From Clostridium fungisolvens (GTDB lineage Bacteria; Bacillota; Clostridia; Clostridiales; Clostridiaceae), in assembly GCF_014193895.1 (NCBI RefSeq), contig NZ_BLZR01000001.1, positions 4,650,001-4,714,000 of the forward strand: a stretch of 64,000 nt of DNA, read 5' to 3'. The notes below the pieces were generated by a model. That model saw only the letters and a list, made by a program, of their open reading frames with translations, did not search any database and was not told the DNA's origin. Below, one piece after another: positions 16,804-26,031 of the stretch. Numbering within the stretch: position 1 is the first letter of the stretch; each line of letters begins with the position of its first letter. The translations under genes and the position numbers were made by a program.

Positions 16804-18591
16804 TTATATATTATACTTAGATAATTCTTTTTTAAATATGTCGATTATACCTTCAATCTTTCTAATGCTATCTATAGTCTTGTCTATTTCTTTTTTATAA
16901 TCTTCAATACTTGCACTTACAGTCTCTGATGCAGCTGCATTTTCTACTGCTATCGCAGCTAGGGAATCTATGCTCTTAAACATTTCTTGTATAGAATCAG
17001 CTTCTCTATTAAGAGCTTCGATAGAACTATTTATAGCCTCTGAAACATCTTGTATCGAGTTCTTAGCTTCAAAACTTATGTCTTTAACATCCTTAAGCGC
17101 TGAAGTTTCTTTTTCAAGAACTTTGTATTGGCTATCTATGTTATCAACTAACCCGTTTATATCTGAGGCAAAAACATCTAGATTTTGATTAATTTCTCTA
17201 ACTGCTCCCTTAGATTGCTCAGCTAGTTTTCTTATAGATTCAGCAACTACAGCAAATCCTCTTCCTTGTTCACCAGCTCTAGCTGCTTCTATAGAAGCAT
17301 TTAAAGCTAAAAGATTTGTTTGCTCTGATATTCCAGAAACTATTGATACTATACTTGTAATGTCTGATGCTTTTTCTTGAAGTTTTCTTCCACTTTCCTT
17401 TACTCCCATGAAGGATTGAAGTGTATCATTTATGTGAGTACTCGCTCTCTCTACATGTTCATAGCTGTCTTCGATTTTTATAACAGCTTTATCTAATTCT
17501 GTCTTGTTTCTGTTTTCACTGCTAACTAAAGAGTTTATTTCTTCTATGTTCTTATTAATCTGAGTTAACAAGTTTTCTGTATTTATGTCCTGTTGAGTAG
17601 ACATCTCTGCAACTTGTCCAGAAAATCCACTGATTTCTTCTGTTGTATATCTCATAGATTCTGTAATCTGGAACATGTCCTTCGAAAACACATTCATCTC
17701 ATCAGTTACACTATTAAAAGACGTCAGGTCTTGAGACCACATGTCTTTAACATTAGTTATACTATTAAAAATATCCTCAAATATATCATTCGATTGTAAC
17801 TGTAAATTACTATACTTTCTTTCTGCCATAGCATTAAGTTCATTTATTATAGCTTTCTTAGGCGCAAGCATCATATTTGTAAATAAAGCAGATATGACAG
17901 CAGCAACCGCAGCCACTATAATTCCATTAACTGCTCCAGATATGATAATACCTATTATTGCAGTGATTATAAAAGTAGGTATTGCAGATTTCACTCCTAT
18001 ATTTCTTAAAAATCCAAAGGATAGCAATTTATTCAATCTATACTTCTTTTTATTTAATATCTCATACTTAAAAGTTAATTTAAGAGACAACGAAGTTTCT
18101 GTCCTTGCTACCTCTTCTATAGATATCTCTTCTCCAAACTTTTTAGCACTACCATTTAGTAATCCTTGAAAGTAATCAAACATACCTCTTGGAGAATTGT
18201 ATACAAATAAAGCTTGATTTTTACTTACAGGCTCTAATTGAAAAGCTGGAGGTTTAGCTCCAGAAAATTTTCTCATTATTACCGCATGTACATCATTCAT
18301 TGCCTTTAGAAATGTATATAAATTTAATTTCCTAAAGAAAGCTGGATAATCATTATAAAAAGTCTCTATATTATTTTCACCTAGTATATACCAAAGCTTA
18401 CCGAGATCCATCTGTTTAGCTTCAGCTATGTACTTTATTACATTACCTATAACCTTATCATCCACATTTTCAAGCGGTGTAAAAATCCTTCCACTATCCC
18501 ATGTGACATTTGTCATAGCTCTATCTACAACTTCATTACCATAAAGCCTTCTACAGGTTTTAAGCCAAGTAGAAACTACCGTTCCCTTCAT
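16804..18591 (-). CDS. H-NOX (heme-NO/O2-binding) methyl-accepting chemotaxis protein
   Basis: Residues 1-180 form an H-NOX domain that can be aligned without gaps, up to at least residue 144, to my recollection of the Caldanaerobacter tengcongensis protein. It has proximal heme ligand His102, the Y131-x-S-x-R135 propionate motif, Pro115, and distal-pocket Trp9, Asn74 and Tyr140, the trio that stabilises bound O2. Residues about 197-243 form a membrane hairpin, with no HAMP. The signalling domain (about 290-595) has the conserved hairpin tip EQTNLLALNASIEAARAGEQGRGFAVVA. The likely role is a heme-based gas chemoreceptor, probably for O2. ATG 18591 follows GGGGGAGGAG. No other chemotaxis gene is adjacent. 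Confidence 0.93.
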   Translation of the reverse strand: MKGTVVSTWLKTCRRLYGNEVVDRAMTNVTWDSGRIFTPLENVDDKVIGNVIKYIAEAKQMDLGKLWYILGENNIETFYNDYPAFFRKLNLYTFLKAMNDVHAVIMRKFSGAKPPAFQLEPVSKNQALFVYNSPRGMFDYFQGLLNGSAKKFGEEISIEEVARTETSLSLKLTFKYEILNKKKYRLNKLLSFGFLRNIGVKSAIPTFIITAIIGIIISGAVNGIIVAAVAAVISALFTNMMLAPKKAIINELNAMAERKYSNLQLQSNDIFEDIFNSITNVKDMWSQDLTSFNSVTDEMNVFSKDMFQITESMRYTTEEISGFSGQVAEMSTQQDINTENLLTQINKNIEEINSLVSSENRNKTELDKAVIKIEDSYEHVERASTHINDTLQSFMGVKESGRKLQEKASDITSIVSIVSGISEQTNLLALNASIEAARAGEQGRGFAVVAESIRKLAEQSKGAVREINQNLDVFASDINGLVDNIDSQYKVLEKETSALKDVKDISFEAKNSIQDVSEAINSSIEALNREADSIQEMFKSIDSLAAIAVENAAASETVSASIEDYKKEIDKTIDSIRKIEGIIDIFKKELSKYNI

Positions 18592-18764
18592 AGTACTCCT
18601 CCCCCTAACTAATAATAGTTATTCATTAGCTACATTATACTATTATTCTCGTCAAATAAATAGGTTTATTGACAATAATTCTCCAATATCCCTGTTTTTT
18701 TATCCTATTCTTAACAATTTTATTAAAAATACAAATAAATGCTAATTATTCATGAAAAGAAAAG

Positions 18765-18795
18765 TGCAGGCTATATAAAAAAGCCTGCATTTCTC
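18765..18795 (-). terminator. Terminator after sleC
   Basis: TGCAGGCT (18765-18772) pairs with AGCCTGCA (18782-18789), followed on the gene's strand by CTTTTCTTTTC. It lies about 30 bases past the sleC stop codon. Confidence 0.75.
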
Positions 18796-18821
18796 TTTGT
18801 CTCTATAAAAAATCATAATTA

Positions 18822-20183
18822 TTAAAACAAATCATCAAAATAATTTACATGAGGTACATCATCGCCTCTGTAAATATTCGATGTTGTTGGTGGGAAAAAT
18901 ATTCTTTCTATACCAGTAACATTTCTTGTATATGTTGAATCTCTTAGTTCAGCAATCTTTGTTACACCAACATACACATCAGATATTTTATACCATGTAG
19001 CATAGTCAACTACACCAGTCTGTGGAAGGCTGAATATGCTTTGGAACACTCTAACAGACTCTGCTGTATTAGGTCCATAATCTCCATCTACTGAAAGCTT
19101 AGGGATTAATGGATAATTTACGGAAATTCTATTTAAATAAGTTTGAACAGTTCTAACCGGTTCTCCTTTAGACCCAATTTTAAGAGGATACCCTGGATAT
19201 GAACTAGGAATACCTTTAACTTGTTCTGCTGTTACTAATTCAAGATCTGAACCATAAAAATTGGTTAGTATTTGAAATGGAGTTCTGCCTTCATCCCCAA
19301 GATACTTACTTCCCCATTGAGTTAACCAACCTGGACATTGAACATTCTTTCCATCGCAATACTGAGTTAATAACGGTTGTCTTCTGCCAGGTCTTCTAGC
19401 ATAAGTAGCAAATATTTCATCAGCTATTCTCTCTATATTATCAAATATGTTCCTTCCGTAACTAAATGCGTGGTCAAAAGCTGTAGAACTAGTTATATCA
19501 AAATCTTTTCCTTTTCCTCTATACCATTCTGTATAAATCCTATTAAGAGTAAAGGATATTATACAAAACAAGTTAGCCCTAATGGTATTATCAGACCAGG
19601 TAGGAAAAATCTCAGAACTAGCAACATTCTTTATATAATCTTTAAATCTTACTTTGTAGTTTGGTGCAGAGGTATCATTAGGCCCTCCCTGATGAACCAC
19701 CACGAATTCTGGAACTACTGGTTTGCTTAAAACTACTCCACTACTTGGTGGTGGAAGTGGTTTCTCTGGATCTTCTGGAATCTTAGGTGGGAAGTTTCCT
19801 ACAAGTTTATTAGGTTGTATCAGTATAATATTTTCTCCCTGTCTTGTGTTTGATGTTCCACTCAGATTACATTTCTGGTATGCAACCTTATCCGGATATA
19901 TTTGACACCCTCTTATAAAAAGCGGTTCAAATCCTGCTCTCTCAACTCTTATATCTGCTAAACTGTAAGGAATTTGGTTATTGGGTGCCTGGGAATACTG
20001 CAATGGAGGCGTATCCAATTGTATAACTGGTGACAGCCCGGCTGAGTCAGTACTTAACTGAATAGTTTGAGCACTTGGAGATGCAAACTCTCCAGTAGGA
20101 GTGATAGTTATCCTTACTTTATCTACAGGAATGTAATTATCTCCTTGAAAACATTGAATTTTCAAATTTCCCCTAAATGGCAT
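18822..20183 (-). CDS. sleC: Spore cortex-lytic pro-enzyme SleC
   Basis: The 453-residue protein has a beta-rich N-terminal pro region (about 1-150, starting MPFRGNLKIQCFQGDN), a Pro-rich linker, a SpoIID/LytB-like catalytic region (about 170-310; VRFKDYIKNVASSEIFPTW carries the conserved SSE), and a C-terminal peptidoglycan-binding domain (about 330-405; SKGEPVRTVQTYLN and DGDYGPNTAESVRVFQ). SleC is a spore-stored zymogen that cuts cortex peptidoglycan after Csp proteases remove its pro region. Length and the directly upstream cspBA gene both support the call. ATG 20183 follows AAAAGGAG. Expression in late sporulation is expected; I did not identify the promoter. Confidence 0.92.
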   Translation of the reverse strand: MPFRGNLKIQCFQGDNYIPVDKVRITITPTGEFASPSAQTIQLSTDSAGLSPVIQLDTPPLQYSQAPNNQIPYSLADIRVERAGFEPLFIRGCQIYPDKVAYQKCNLSGTSNTRQGENIILIQPNKLVGNFPPKIPEDPEKPLPPPSSGVVLSKPVVPEFVVVHQGGPNDTSAPNYKVRFKDYIKNVASSEIFPTWSDNTIRANLFCIISFTLNRIYTEWYRGKGKDFDITSSTAFDHAFSYGRNIFDNIERIADEIFATYARRPGRRQPLLTQYCDGKNVQCPGWLTQWGSKYLGDEGRTPFQILTNFYGSDLELVTAEQVKGIPSSYPGYPLKIGSKGEPVRTVQTYLNRISVNYPLIPKLSVDGDYGPNTAESVRVFQSIFSLPQTGVVDYATWYKISDVYVGVTKIAELRDSTYTRNVTGIERIFFPPTTSNIYRGDDVPHVNYFDDLF

Positions 20184-20289
20184 TATATAACTCCTTTTAA
20201 ATTTTTCTTTACTATAATATGCTTCTAAGAAAGGTTTTGTGAATATGTCGTCTCGAAAACCAACTTATATATCTTTATCTAAGATAATA

Positions 20290-23200
20290 CTATTTTTTAA
20301 CCTTAGGTATCCTAATTATTAAATTTCCTTTATTGAATTCTATAAACTCATTGTTTTCTCTATAATTATTATCATCATATAACAATTTTTCATTGCTATT
20401 TTCGTTGCCTTCCTTTATGCTATCATTTTGTTTATTAAAAGCTTGAACCGAGTCTTCTTTACTATTAATGACACTTCTTATATTATCGAATACACCTTTC
20501 ATATTTAGCATTCCATAACCCCATTGAGGGTTAGGATATACATCCCCTTCTCTTTTTGTAGCCCCCCTATATAAATAAGTTTTTATATTAGAAGCATACA
20601 TAGTAGGATCATTCTTCTCAACAACTCCCCACTGCAGAAGTAAAGCACAGCATCCAGCGGTAATTGCCCCTGCTACACTTGATCCAGAGACTGTAACAGT
20701 TCCTCCTCCAACATCAGTAGTTAGTGCATTTACACCACCTGCAGCGATATCAGGTTTTATTCTATTGTCTCTCGTATAACCTCTCCCAGATTCTCCTACT
20801 GTTGCATTATTATTTTGGTTATAATAAGCTACTGATATTATTCTTCTCGATGTAGATGGAATTGTAAGAGTAGTATATTGATTACCACTTAAAAACTTTG
20901 TATCTGGTGCCAATAAATCTTTTTGAAGAAGATAAGCATCGTATCTACCAGTGACCACAAGATCTCCAATTAATCTGAACTGCCATATCCCCTCTTTTAT
21001 ACCTTGTGCTCTAATTACAATTCTTTCATCTCCAGTAGTATTCTCTGGTATAGAGTACTCAATAGACATCCTAGTTCTCTCATATACGAAATTTATTTCG
21101 CTGGCTTGTTTCAACTTAGGCGGTATCCTTTGAATAATTTCACCAGAAGGTGATACTATGGATAAAGAAAATTTATCTGGTTTCCCAATCCAAATCTCAA
21201 ACAGGATATTTCTTTGATCTCTTCCGATCCTTAATTCAATAATACTGCTATCCCCAGTTTTAGCTAATGTTCCAGTTGTATGGGTATCCGATTCAGCTTG
21301 ATTACCAACAGTGGTAACCACGATAATACCTCTCACTTTCGCCACTTCATCAATATATCTTTCTATAGATGCATTTCCATCATGAGATCCTAAGTTTGTG
21401 CCAAGCGGTAAGTATATTACCATTGGTCTTCTAAGGCTTATTGCTAAATTATACAGATATTTTACAGCTAATAAAACATCAACATTACCATACCTTCCAG
21501 GAGCCTGACCATATGCAAAATAGTAATCTAAAGAACCTTGAGGGGCCTCCCTAACCTTTACAACAGCCAATGTAGCTCCAGGTGCTGCACCTATAACTTC
21601 TGGATTCTTACCTCTTGCAGCTGCAAGTCCCGCCATGTGAGTACCATGCCCTATTTCATCCTTAGAAGGAACTATTGCATATGGATCACTTCCAGCTCTT
21701 TTAGCTTTTATTGCACTATTTATTTGCTGTTCTGTGTATTCTGTACCGAAAGGGAACCCTGTTGGTATTCCATTTGGAGTTTGTATAGTTTCATCCCATA
21801 TCCTCAGTATCCTTGTAGTATCGTCCTCTTTTATAAATTCATCATTTAGATAGTCTATTCCACTGTCTATAATACCAATAATTACTCCTTCTCCATCTAG
21901 AGGAAGATAGACATTATTGTGGAATAAAGTAGCATCAGAAGCTTCTACTGGCGATATTGCGGACAAGGTAAATATTCTTCCTGTATCGATATTTATTACT
22001 TCTGGTACATTATTTACAATATCATTAATTTTACTTATTGGAGCTACGAGAACAGCATTGTATTCATCCAAAATCAGTACATCAGCATCACCATACTTTT
22101 TGATGGCATTTTTTATGTCGCCTTGATACTCTATTGCAAAATATCTATAGTTAGGGTTTAAAAATAAATTGCCATCTGGTCCAGCTATAGCATTACTTAT
22201 ATCTGTAGAACTACTACCATTTTGTGTGCTCTCCATTTGACTACCTTCTTGGCTCATACCAGGTGTAACTTGTAAACTTCCAGTCTGCTGATTTCCTATT
22301 GATCCAGTTGCACCAATCGCATTTTGATCTGCATTTTGCCCAATTGCTCCTTGGGGCATACCAGACTGCTGACCTACAAATGTTAAGCCAGTATTCCCTG
22401 TTATATTTGAATTGCTTATCTGGCTTCCAGTAGTTTGCTGATTATTCTGGCCTACTACTCCAACTGTGTTTTGTTGCGTAGCCTGAGATTCTACCGATCC
22501 TGTAGCAGTTTGTAGATTATTTGGGTTTGCACTTTCCTCGGCATTCTCTTGTCTACTTCCTCCATCTCTCATATAACCTCTCCCTTCGTGCGATGCTCTT
22601 AGTAAAGTTAAAGCATCATATGCACATATAGTGCCATATCCCCAACTAGGGTTAGGATAAGCAACATCTGTTCTTTCTCTTTTAGCTGATCTCATAATAT
22701 AATATTTCAATCTATCACCAAATAGAAAAGGATCATTTCCCTTTACAACGCCCCATTGAAGTAACAGCGCACATATACCAGCCACATGAGGTGATGCCAT
22801 AGATGTTCCTGTCTTAGAATCAAAACTTCCTCCCTCTACTGGAGCCAATATACCTTCCCCAGGTGCAGATATATCTGGTTTATTAAACGAAACATTTAGG
22901 AGTCTTCCCCTACCTGAAAAAGGCGATAAGTTGTTAGTTTTGTAGTCATAACTTCCTACTGATATAGCCGCCTCCACAGTAGCTGGTATTCCTAATGTGT
23001 TAAATACATTAGGTTGTAAAAACCTAGTGTTTGGATTTAAGGTCTCAGTAATTGGTAACCATATATCATAAAGCCCTCTATATTGATTTAAAGTTTTTAA
23101 TGTTATAGTCCATTCACCTGCACTCAAGGATTCTCCTACAGGAACAAGACTTATGGTTATTTCTCCCGCAATGTCAAATGGCCTTGGTCCTGTATTATAT

Positions 23201-24297
23201 ACCAGACATCTATTGCCACCAACCGTTGTTTCCTTATATCCTTCACTTAAAATTATTTCACTAGTTCTTATACCAGATGGGGTGGTTAAAACAAGCGATA
23301 AATTACTAAGAAGTGGTTTATATAATTGTAATGTTAATGTTGGTTCTCCCTCTGAAACTGAAAGAGATATATTTATCTGCTCTCTAAGTTCTCCACCTAC
23401 ATGATGAGCTGCTTCTCCTTCATTACCTGCTGCTATAACTATAGCTATTCTTTCTAAAGTACAAACTGTCTGTATATACTGTTCAAACAAACTAGTACCA
23501 TTATGTGCGCCATCATTAGTGCTTAAGCTAATATTTATAACTAAAGGTTTTTTTAGTTCATTTGATCGGTCAATTAAAAATCTTATTCCTCTCATTATTT
23601 GAGTACTTAAAGCATAGTTAGCAAATCCATAGCGAGTTGTTCTTACCATTGCTATAGAACTCTCATATGCTACACCGTAGTACTGTCTATCAATATTCCC
23701 TCCAGCACAAGCTATACCAGCAACGTGCGTTCCATGGCCTATTGGATCTGTGACATCAACTACAGATAGTGGATTACTTGAGCGCAGAGCTTGATTTATC
23801 ATATTTCTATCATATACTTTTCCTTGAGCTGTAAGATCATATATATAGTCTATTCTTGTAGTTCCATCCTGGTTTCTGAATGCTGGATGAGTATAATCTA
23901 TCCCTGTGTCTATAAAACCTACTAGCACACCTGCTCCAGTAACATTATATTCACTATATACTTGCGGAACACATGCCGCTCTGTTACTATTCGCATCTGA
24001 GGTGAACAGAACCTTTGGTAATTCTGCGTATTGAACACCTTCTAATTCAGAAATCTTATTAATATCCACAGCCTTAATTGTTACTATACCAAACCCAAAC
24101 CCTAGATTTTCAAGTTTCCCTCCGATTTTATCCACAGATTGCACAACTTTATCCACATTATCCCCAAATAATACGACAACCTCTATACTACCTTGGTTTA
24201 TCTTTTCATTCTCCGATATCTTTGATAGTTTTCCTATTAATTCATTTGGTACATTAGCTAATAGGTTAAGTGTTGCGTCAACTTTACCGCTATCTAT
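20290..24297 (-). CDS. cspBA: Fused germination protease CspBA (two subtilisin domains)
   Basis: Two complete subtilisin-like (S8) domains are fused by a Gln/Asn/Gly/Ser-rich linker (about residues 575-690, counting from 24297). Domain 1 has Asp130 (FIDTGID), His188 (GHGTHVAG) and Ser499 (GTSMASP). Domain 2 has Asp811 (IIDSGID), His884 (GHGTHMAG) and Ser1207 (GSSVAGA). Csp proteases activate SleC, the next gene downstream. The nearest ordinary start is GTG 24156, but it would delete the first strand of the pro domain (IEVVVLFGDN). The frame is open to 24306, and AGGAGG lies eight bases before ATA 24297, which I infer as the start; this is unproven. The 3' end adds an acidic tail. Both triads look intact, unlike the C. 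difficile CspA pseudoprotease. Confidence 0.9.
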   Translation of the reverse strand: MDSGKVDATLNLLANVPNELIGKLSKISENEKINQGSIEVVVLFGDNVDKVVQSVDKIGGKLENLGFGFGIVTIKAVDINKISELEGVQYAELPKVLFTSDANSNRAACVPQVYSEYNVTGAGVLVGFIDTGIDYTHPAFRNQDGTTRIDYIYDLTAQGKVYDRNMINQALRSSNPLSVVDVTDPIGHGTHVAGIACAGGNIDRQYYGVAYESSIAMVRTTRYGFANYALSTQIMRGIRFLIDRSNELKKPLVINISLSTNDGAHNGTSLFEQYIQTVCTLERIAIVIAAGNEGEAAHHVGGELREQINISLSVSEGEPTLTLQLYKPLLSNLSLVLTTPSGIRTSEIILSEGYKETTVGGNRCLVYNTGPRPFDIAGEITISLVPVGESLSAGEWTITLKTLNQYRGLYDIWLPITETLNPNTRFLQPNVFNTLGIPATVEAAISVGSYDYKTNNLSPFSGRGRLLNVSFNKPDISAPGEGILAPVEGGSFDSKTGTSMASPHVAGICALLLQWGVVKGNDPFLFGDRLKYYIMRSAKRERTDVAYPNPSWGYGTICAYDALTLLRASHEGRGYMRDGGSRQENAEESANPNNLQTATGSVESQATQQNTVGVVGQNNQQTTGSQISNSNITGNTGLTFVGQQSGMPQGAIGQNADQNAIGATGSIGNQQTGSLQVTPGMSQEGSQMESTQNGSSSTDISNAIAGPDGNLFLNPNYRYFAIEYQGDIKNAIKKYGDADVLILDEYNAVLVAPISKINDIVNNVPEVINIDTGRIFTLSAISPVEASDATLFHNNVYLPLDGEGVIIGIIDSGIDYLNDEFIKEDDTTRILRIWDETIQTPNGIPTGFPFGTEYTEQQINSAIKAKRAGSDPYAIVPSKDEIGHGTHMAGLAAARGKNPEVIGAAPGATLAVVKVREAPQGSLDYYFAYGQAPGRYGNVDVLLAVKYLYNLAISLRRPMVIYLPLGTNLGSHDGNASIERYIDEVAKVRGIIVVTTVGNQAESDTHTTGTLAKTGDSSIIELRIGRDQRNILFEIWIGKPDKFSLSIVSPSGEIIQRIPPKLKQASEINFVYERTRMSIEYSIPENTTGDERIVIRAQGIKEGIWQFRLIGDLVVTGRYDAYLLQKDLLAPDTKFLSGNQYTTLTIPSTSRRIISVAYYNQNNNATVGESGRGYTRDNRIKPDIAAGGVNALTTDVGGGTVTVSGSSVAGAITAGCCALLLQWGVVEKNDPTMYASNIKTYLYRGATKREGDVYPNPQWGYGMLNMKGVFDNIRSVINSKEDSVQAFNKQNDSIKEGNENSNEKLLYDDNNYRENNEFIEFNKGNLIIRIPKVKK

Positions 24298-24345
24298 AGT
24301 AAATTCCTCCTAAAAATATCTCCATATACTAAGTTATTCAAAAAA

Positions 24346-24376
24346 TAATAGAGTAATGCACTGCATTACTCTATTA
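24346..24376 (-). terminator. Terminator after the XRE/S24 gene
   Basis: A perfect 15-base inverted repeat around a single central base (TAATAGAGTAATGCA/TGCATTACTCTATTA) lies about 25 bases beyond the stop of the XRE gene. Confidence 0.8.
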
Positions 24377-24399
24377 CTTAATAAAAATTCCTTCGTATT

Positions 24400-25089
24400 T
24401 TATAAAACTATCTCTAGTCTGTCTAATTTTCCTATTAACTTTATGTCTTTAACATTAGCAGTCTCAGTTTTTACTGAGCCTTTATTACTTATCAAAAGGA
24501 CTTTTGAGCTATCTAGTTTCTTAACCTGTCGTATAATCCTACTATCATTAAGCTCTATCAAGCATATAGAATTGTTTTCAATATCCTTAATGCTATGACA
24601 AAAAGCTAAGTCCCCTTCAGTTATTCTAAAACCTGCCATATCATCATTTTCGATTTTTAGATAAAACACCTTATCTACACTATGTCCCTCAATCTTATTT
24701 GAATGAAGCACCATTTCCTTGTATCCAGATGTTTTTGTCATAGAATAATCATAAATCGGAACATTCTTTAAAACTGAACCAAAAGCTTGATTCCAAACCT
24801 CATCTGTTTCGCCTTTAGGAGCAGCTTCAGATTTCTTAGGTTCGTAAACCTTTTTTACAATTTCTCTTTCTTTCTTCAAATCTTCATCTGTTACAACCAT
24901 GTTGACATCATTTAGGTCTGTATTAAGTACCTTAGCAATCTTTTCTATAAGAGCTTCATTAAGTATTCTTTTACCCATTTCAACTTCATTTATAAACTTT
25001 TCTGCTACTCCTAGCTTTTTAGCTAATGTTTTTTGAGTAATGCCAGCATTAATTCTAGTCTGCTTTATCTTATCTCCTACCCTACTCAA
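24400..25089 (-). CDS. XRE-family regulator with S24-like C-terminal domain lacking the catalytic serine
   Basis: Residues about 6-60 are a Cro/CI helix-turn-helix (ITQKTLAKKLGVAEKFINEVEMGKR). Residues about 115-229 resemble the LexA/CI S24 fold (FYLKIENDDMAGFRITEGDLAF), but the serine of the usual GDSM motif is Asp here, while a Lys is present in RQVKKL. Autocleavage is therefore unlikely. The TTG start follows directly after the TAA of the DUF3783 gene, with AAAGGAAGAG as ribosome site, so the two are translationally coupled. No phage genes are near, so it looks like a resident regulator of unknown target. Confidence 0.85.
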   Translation of the reverse strand: MSRVGDKIKQTRINAGITQKTLAKKLGVAEKFINEVEMGKRILNEALIEKIAKVLNTDLNDVNMVVTDEDLKKEREIVKKVYEPKKSEAAPKGETDEVWNQAFGSVLKNVPIYDYSMTKTSGYKEMVLHSNKIEGHSVDKVFYLKIENDDMAGFRITEGDLAFCHSIKDIENNSICLIELNDSRIIRQVKKLDSSKVLLISNKGSVKTETANVKDIKLIGKLDRLEIVL

Positions 25090-25455
25090 TTAAACTCTTC
25101 CTTTCTGCTTTTTATACCATTCTCGTTCTTCAATTAGGTGCTCAATTAAATAACTAAAAGTCCATTCACTAGAGGTTGGCGTAACCACCGCTAATATGGA
25201 TTCCTTCACTATGGCTCTAACTATCTTTATATATTCCTGTAATTCTTTATCTTCAAAATTGTTAAATATCAGAACCTTTTCCTGCGGCAAGGCTTTGTCT
25301 ACAGTCTCAAACTTTAAGCCCGAAATTAAGTCTTTAATTTTCATATCAACCATCTCAGTAGTTATAACTATTATCTTATTATTCGTAAGCTCTAACTGCT
25401 TTAATTCTTCTTTTTCTAGCCCATAGACTAAAATACATTTTTGGTTTTCTAACAT
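25090..25455 (-). CDS. DUF3783 domain-containing protein
   Basis: The 121-residue protein has the features I associate with DUF3783: an N-terminal ILVYGLEKEELKQL strand-helix and a C-terminal TPTSSEWTFSYLIEHLIEEREWYKK helix with conserved W/EH residues. No membrane segment or catalytic motif is visible. ATG 25455 has a GGAGGTGAG site. It is stop-to-start coupled to the XRE/S24-like gene, suggesting a joint function, perhaps ligand sensing; that is a guess. Confidence 0.8.
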   Translation of the reverse strand: MLENQKCILVYGLEKEELKQLELTNNKIIVITTEMVDMKIKDLISGLKFETVDKALPQEKVLIFNNFEDKELQEYIKIVRAIVKESILAVVTPTSSEWTFSYLIEHLIEEREWYKKQKGRV

Positions 25456-25518
25456 TTTGGCTCACCTCCAGTTTAAACTGATATTATATATTTTATTTGG
25501 AACTGTTTTATCTATATA

Positions 25519-26031
25519 TTATAGTGTTTCAGGTTCTCCAAGATCATCTGCGCCTTCAACAGTCACTTTTTCCATAACTTGATCTTCATATGGCTTATCG
25601 CTGTAATCTGTTTTTGTTGCCACAATACCATCAACTACATCAAGTCCCTCTGTTACTTTACCGAAAGCTGCATATTGGCCATTTAGGTGTGGAGCATCAG
25701 CTACCATTATGAAAAATTGACTTCCTGCTGAATCAGGATGCCCAGATCTAGCCATTGAAAGAACTCCCTTTGTATGTTTCAAATCATTCTTGAAACCATT
25801 AGCTGCAAATTCGCCTTTTATTGAATATCCAGGACCTCCAACACCTATACCTTGTGGATCTCCTCCTTGTATAACAAATCCTGGTATAACTCTATGAAAA
25901 ATTACTCCATCATAAAAACCTTTTTTAATAAGAGATACAAAATTTTTAACAGTGTTAGGTGCAACCTCTGGATATAGTTCTGCTTTTATTACCCCGCCCT
26001 GTGCCATTTTTATTGTAACTATTGGATTCAT
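25519..26031 (-). CDS. Peptidyl-prolyl cis-trans isomerase, cyclophilin type
   Basis: I chose ATG 26031 (MNPIVTIKM) because GAAAGGAG precedes it; an upstream in-frame TTG overlaps that site. The 170-residue protein is a single cyclophilin domain with FHRVIPGFVIQGGDP (active-site Arg), GSQFFIMVAD and the substrate-pocket region. There is no signal peptide, so it is cytoplasmic and assists proline isomerisation during folding. It is slightly longer than minimal cyclophilins because of a short acidic C-terminal tail (EGADDLGEPETL). Confidence 0.93.
   Translation of the reverse strand: MNPIVTIKMAQGGVIKAELYPEVAPNTVKNFVSLIKKGFYDGVIFHRVIPGFVIQGGDPQGIGVGGPGYSIKGEFAANGFKNDLKHTKGVLSMARSGHPDSAGSQFFIMVADAPHLNGQYAAFGKVTEGLDVVDGIVATKTDYSDKPYEDQVMEKVTVEGADDLGEPETL

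Noticed and set aside
21917..22126. Plus-strand frames inside cspBA and other long genes (also 714, 8167, 28207, 60370)
   Set aside because: They lie wholly opposite well-supported genes, without ribosome sites or recognisable families; they are antisense shadows.
24400..25089. XRE/S24 gene as a prophage repressor
   Set aside because: No integrase, structural or replication genes are near and the self-cleavage serine is missing.
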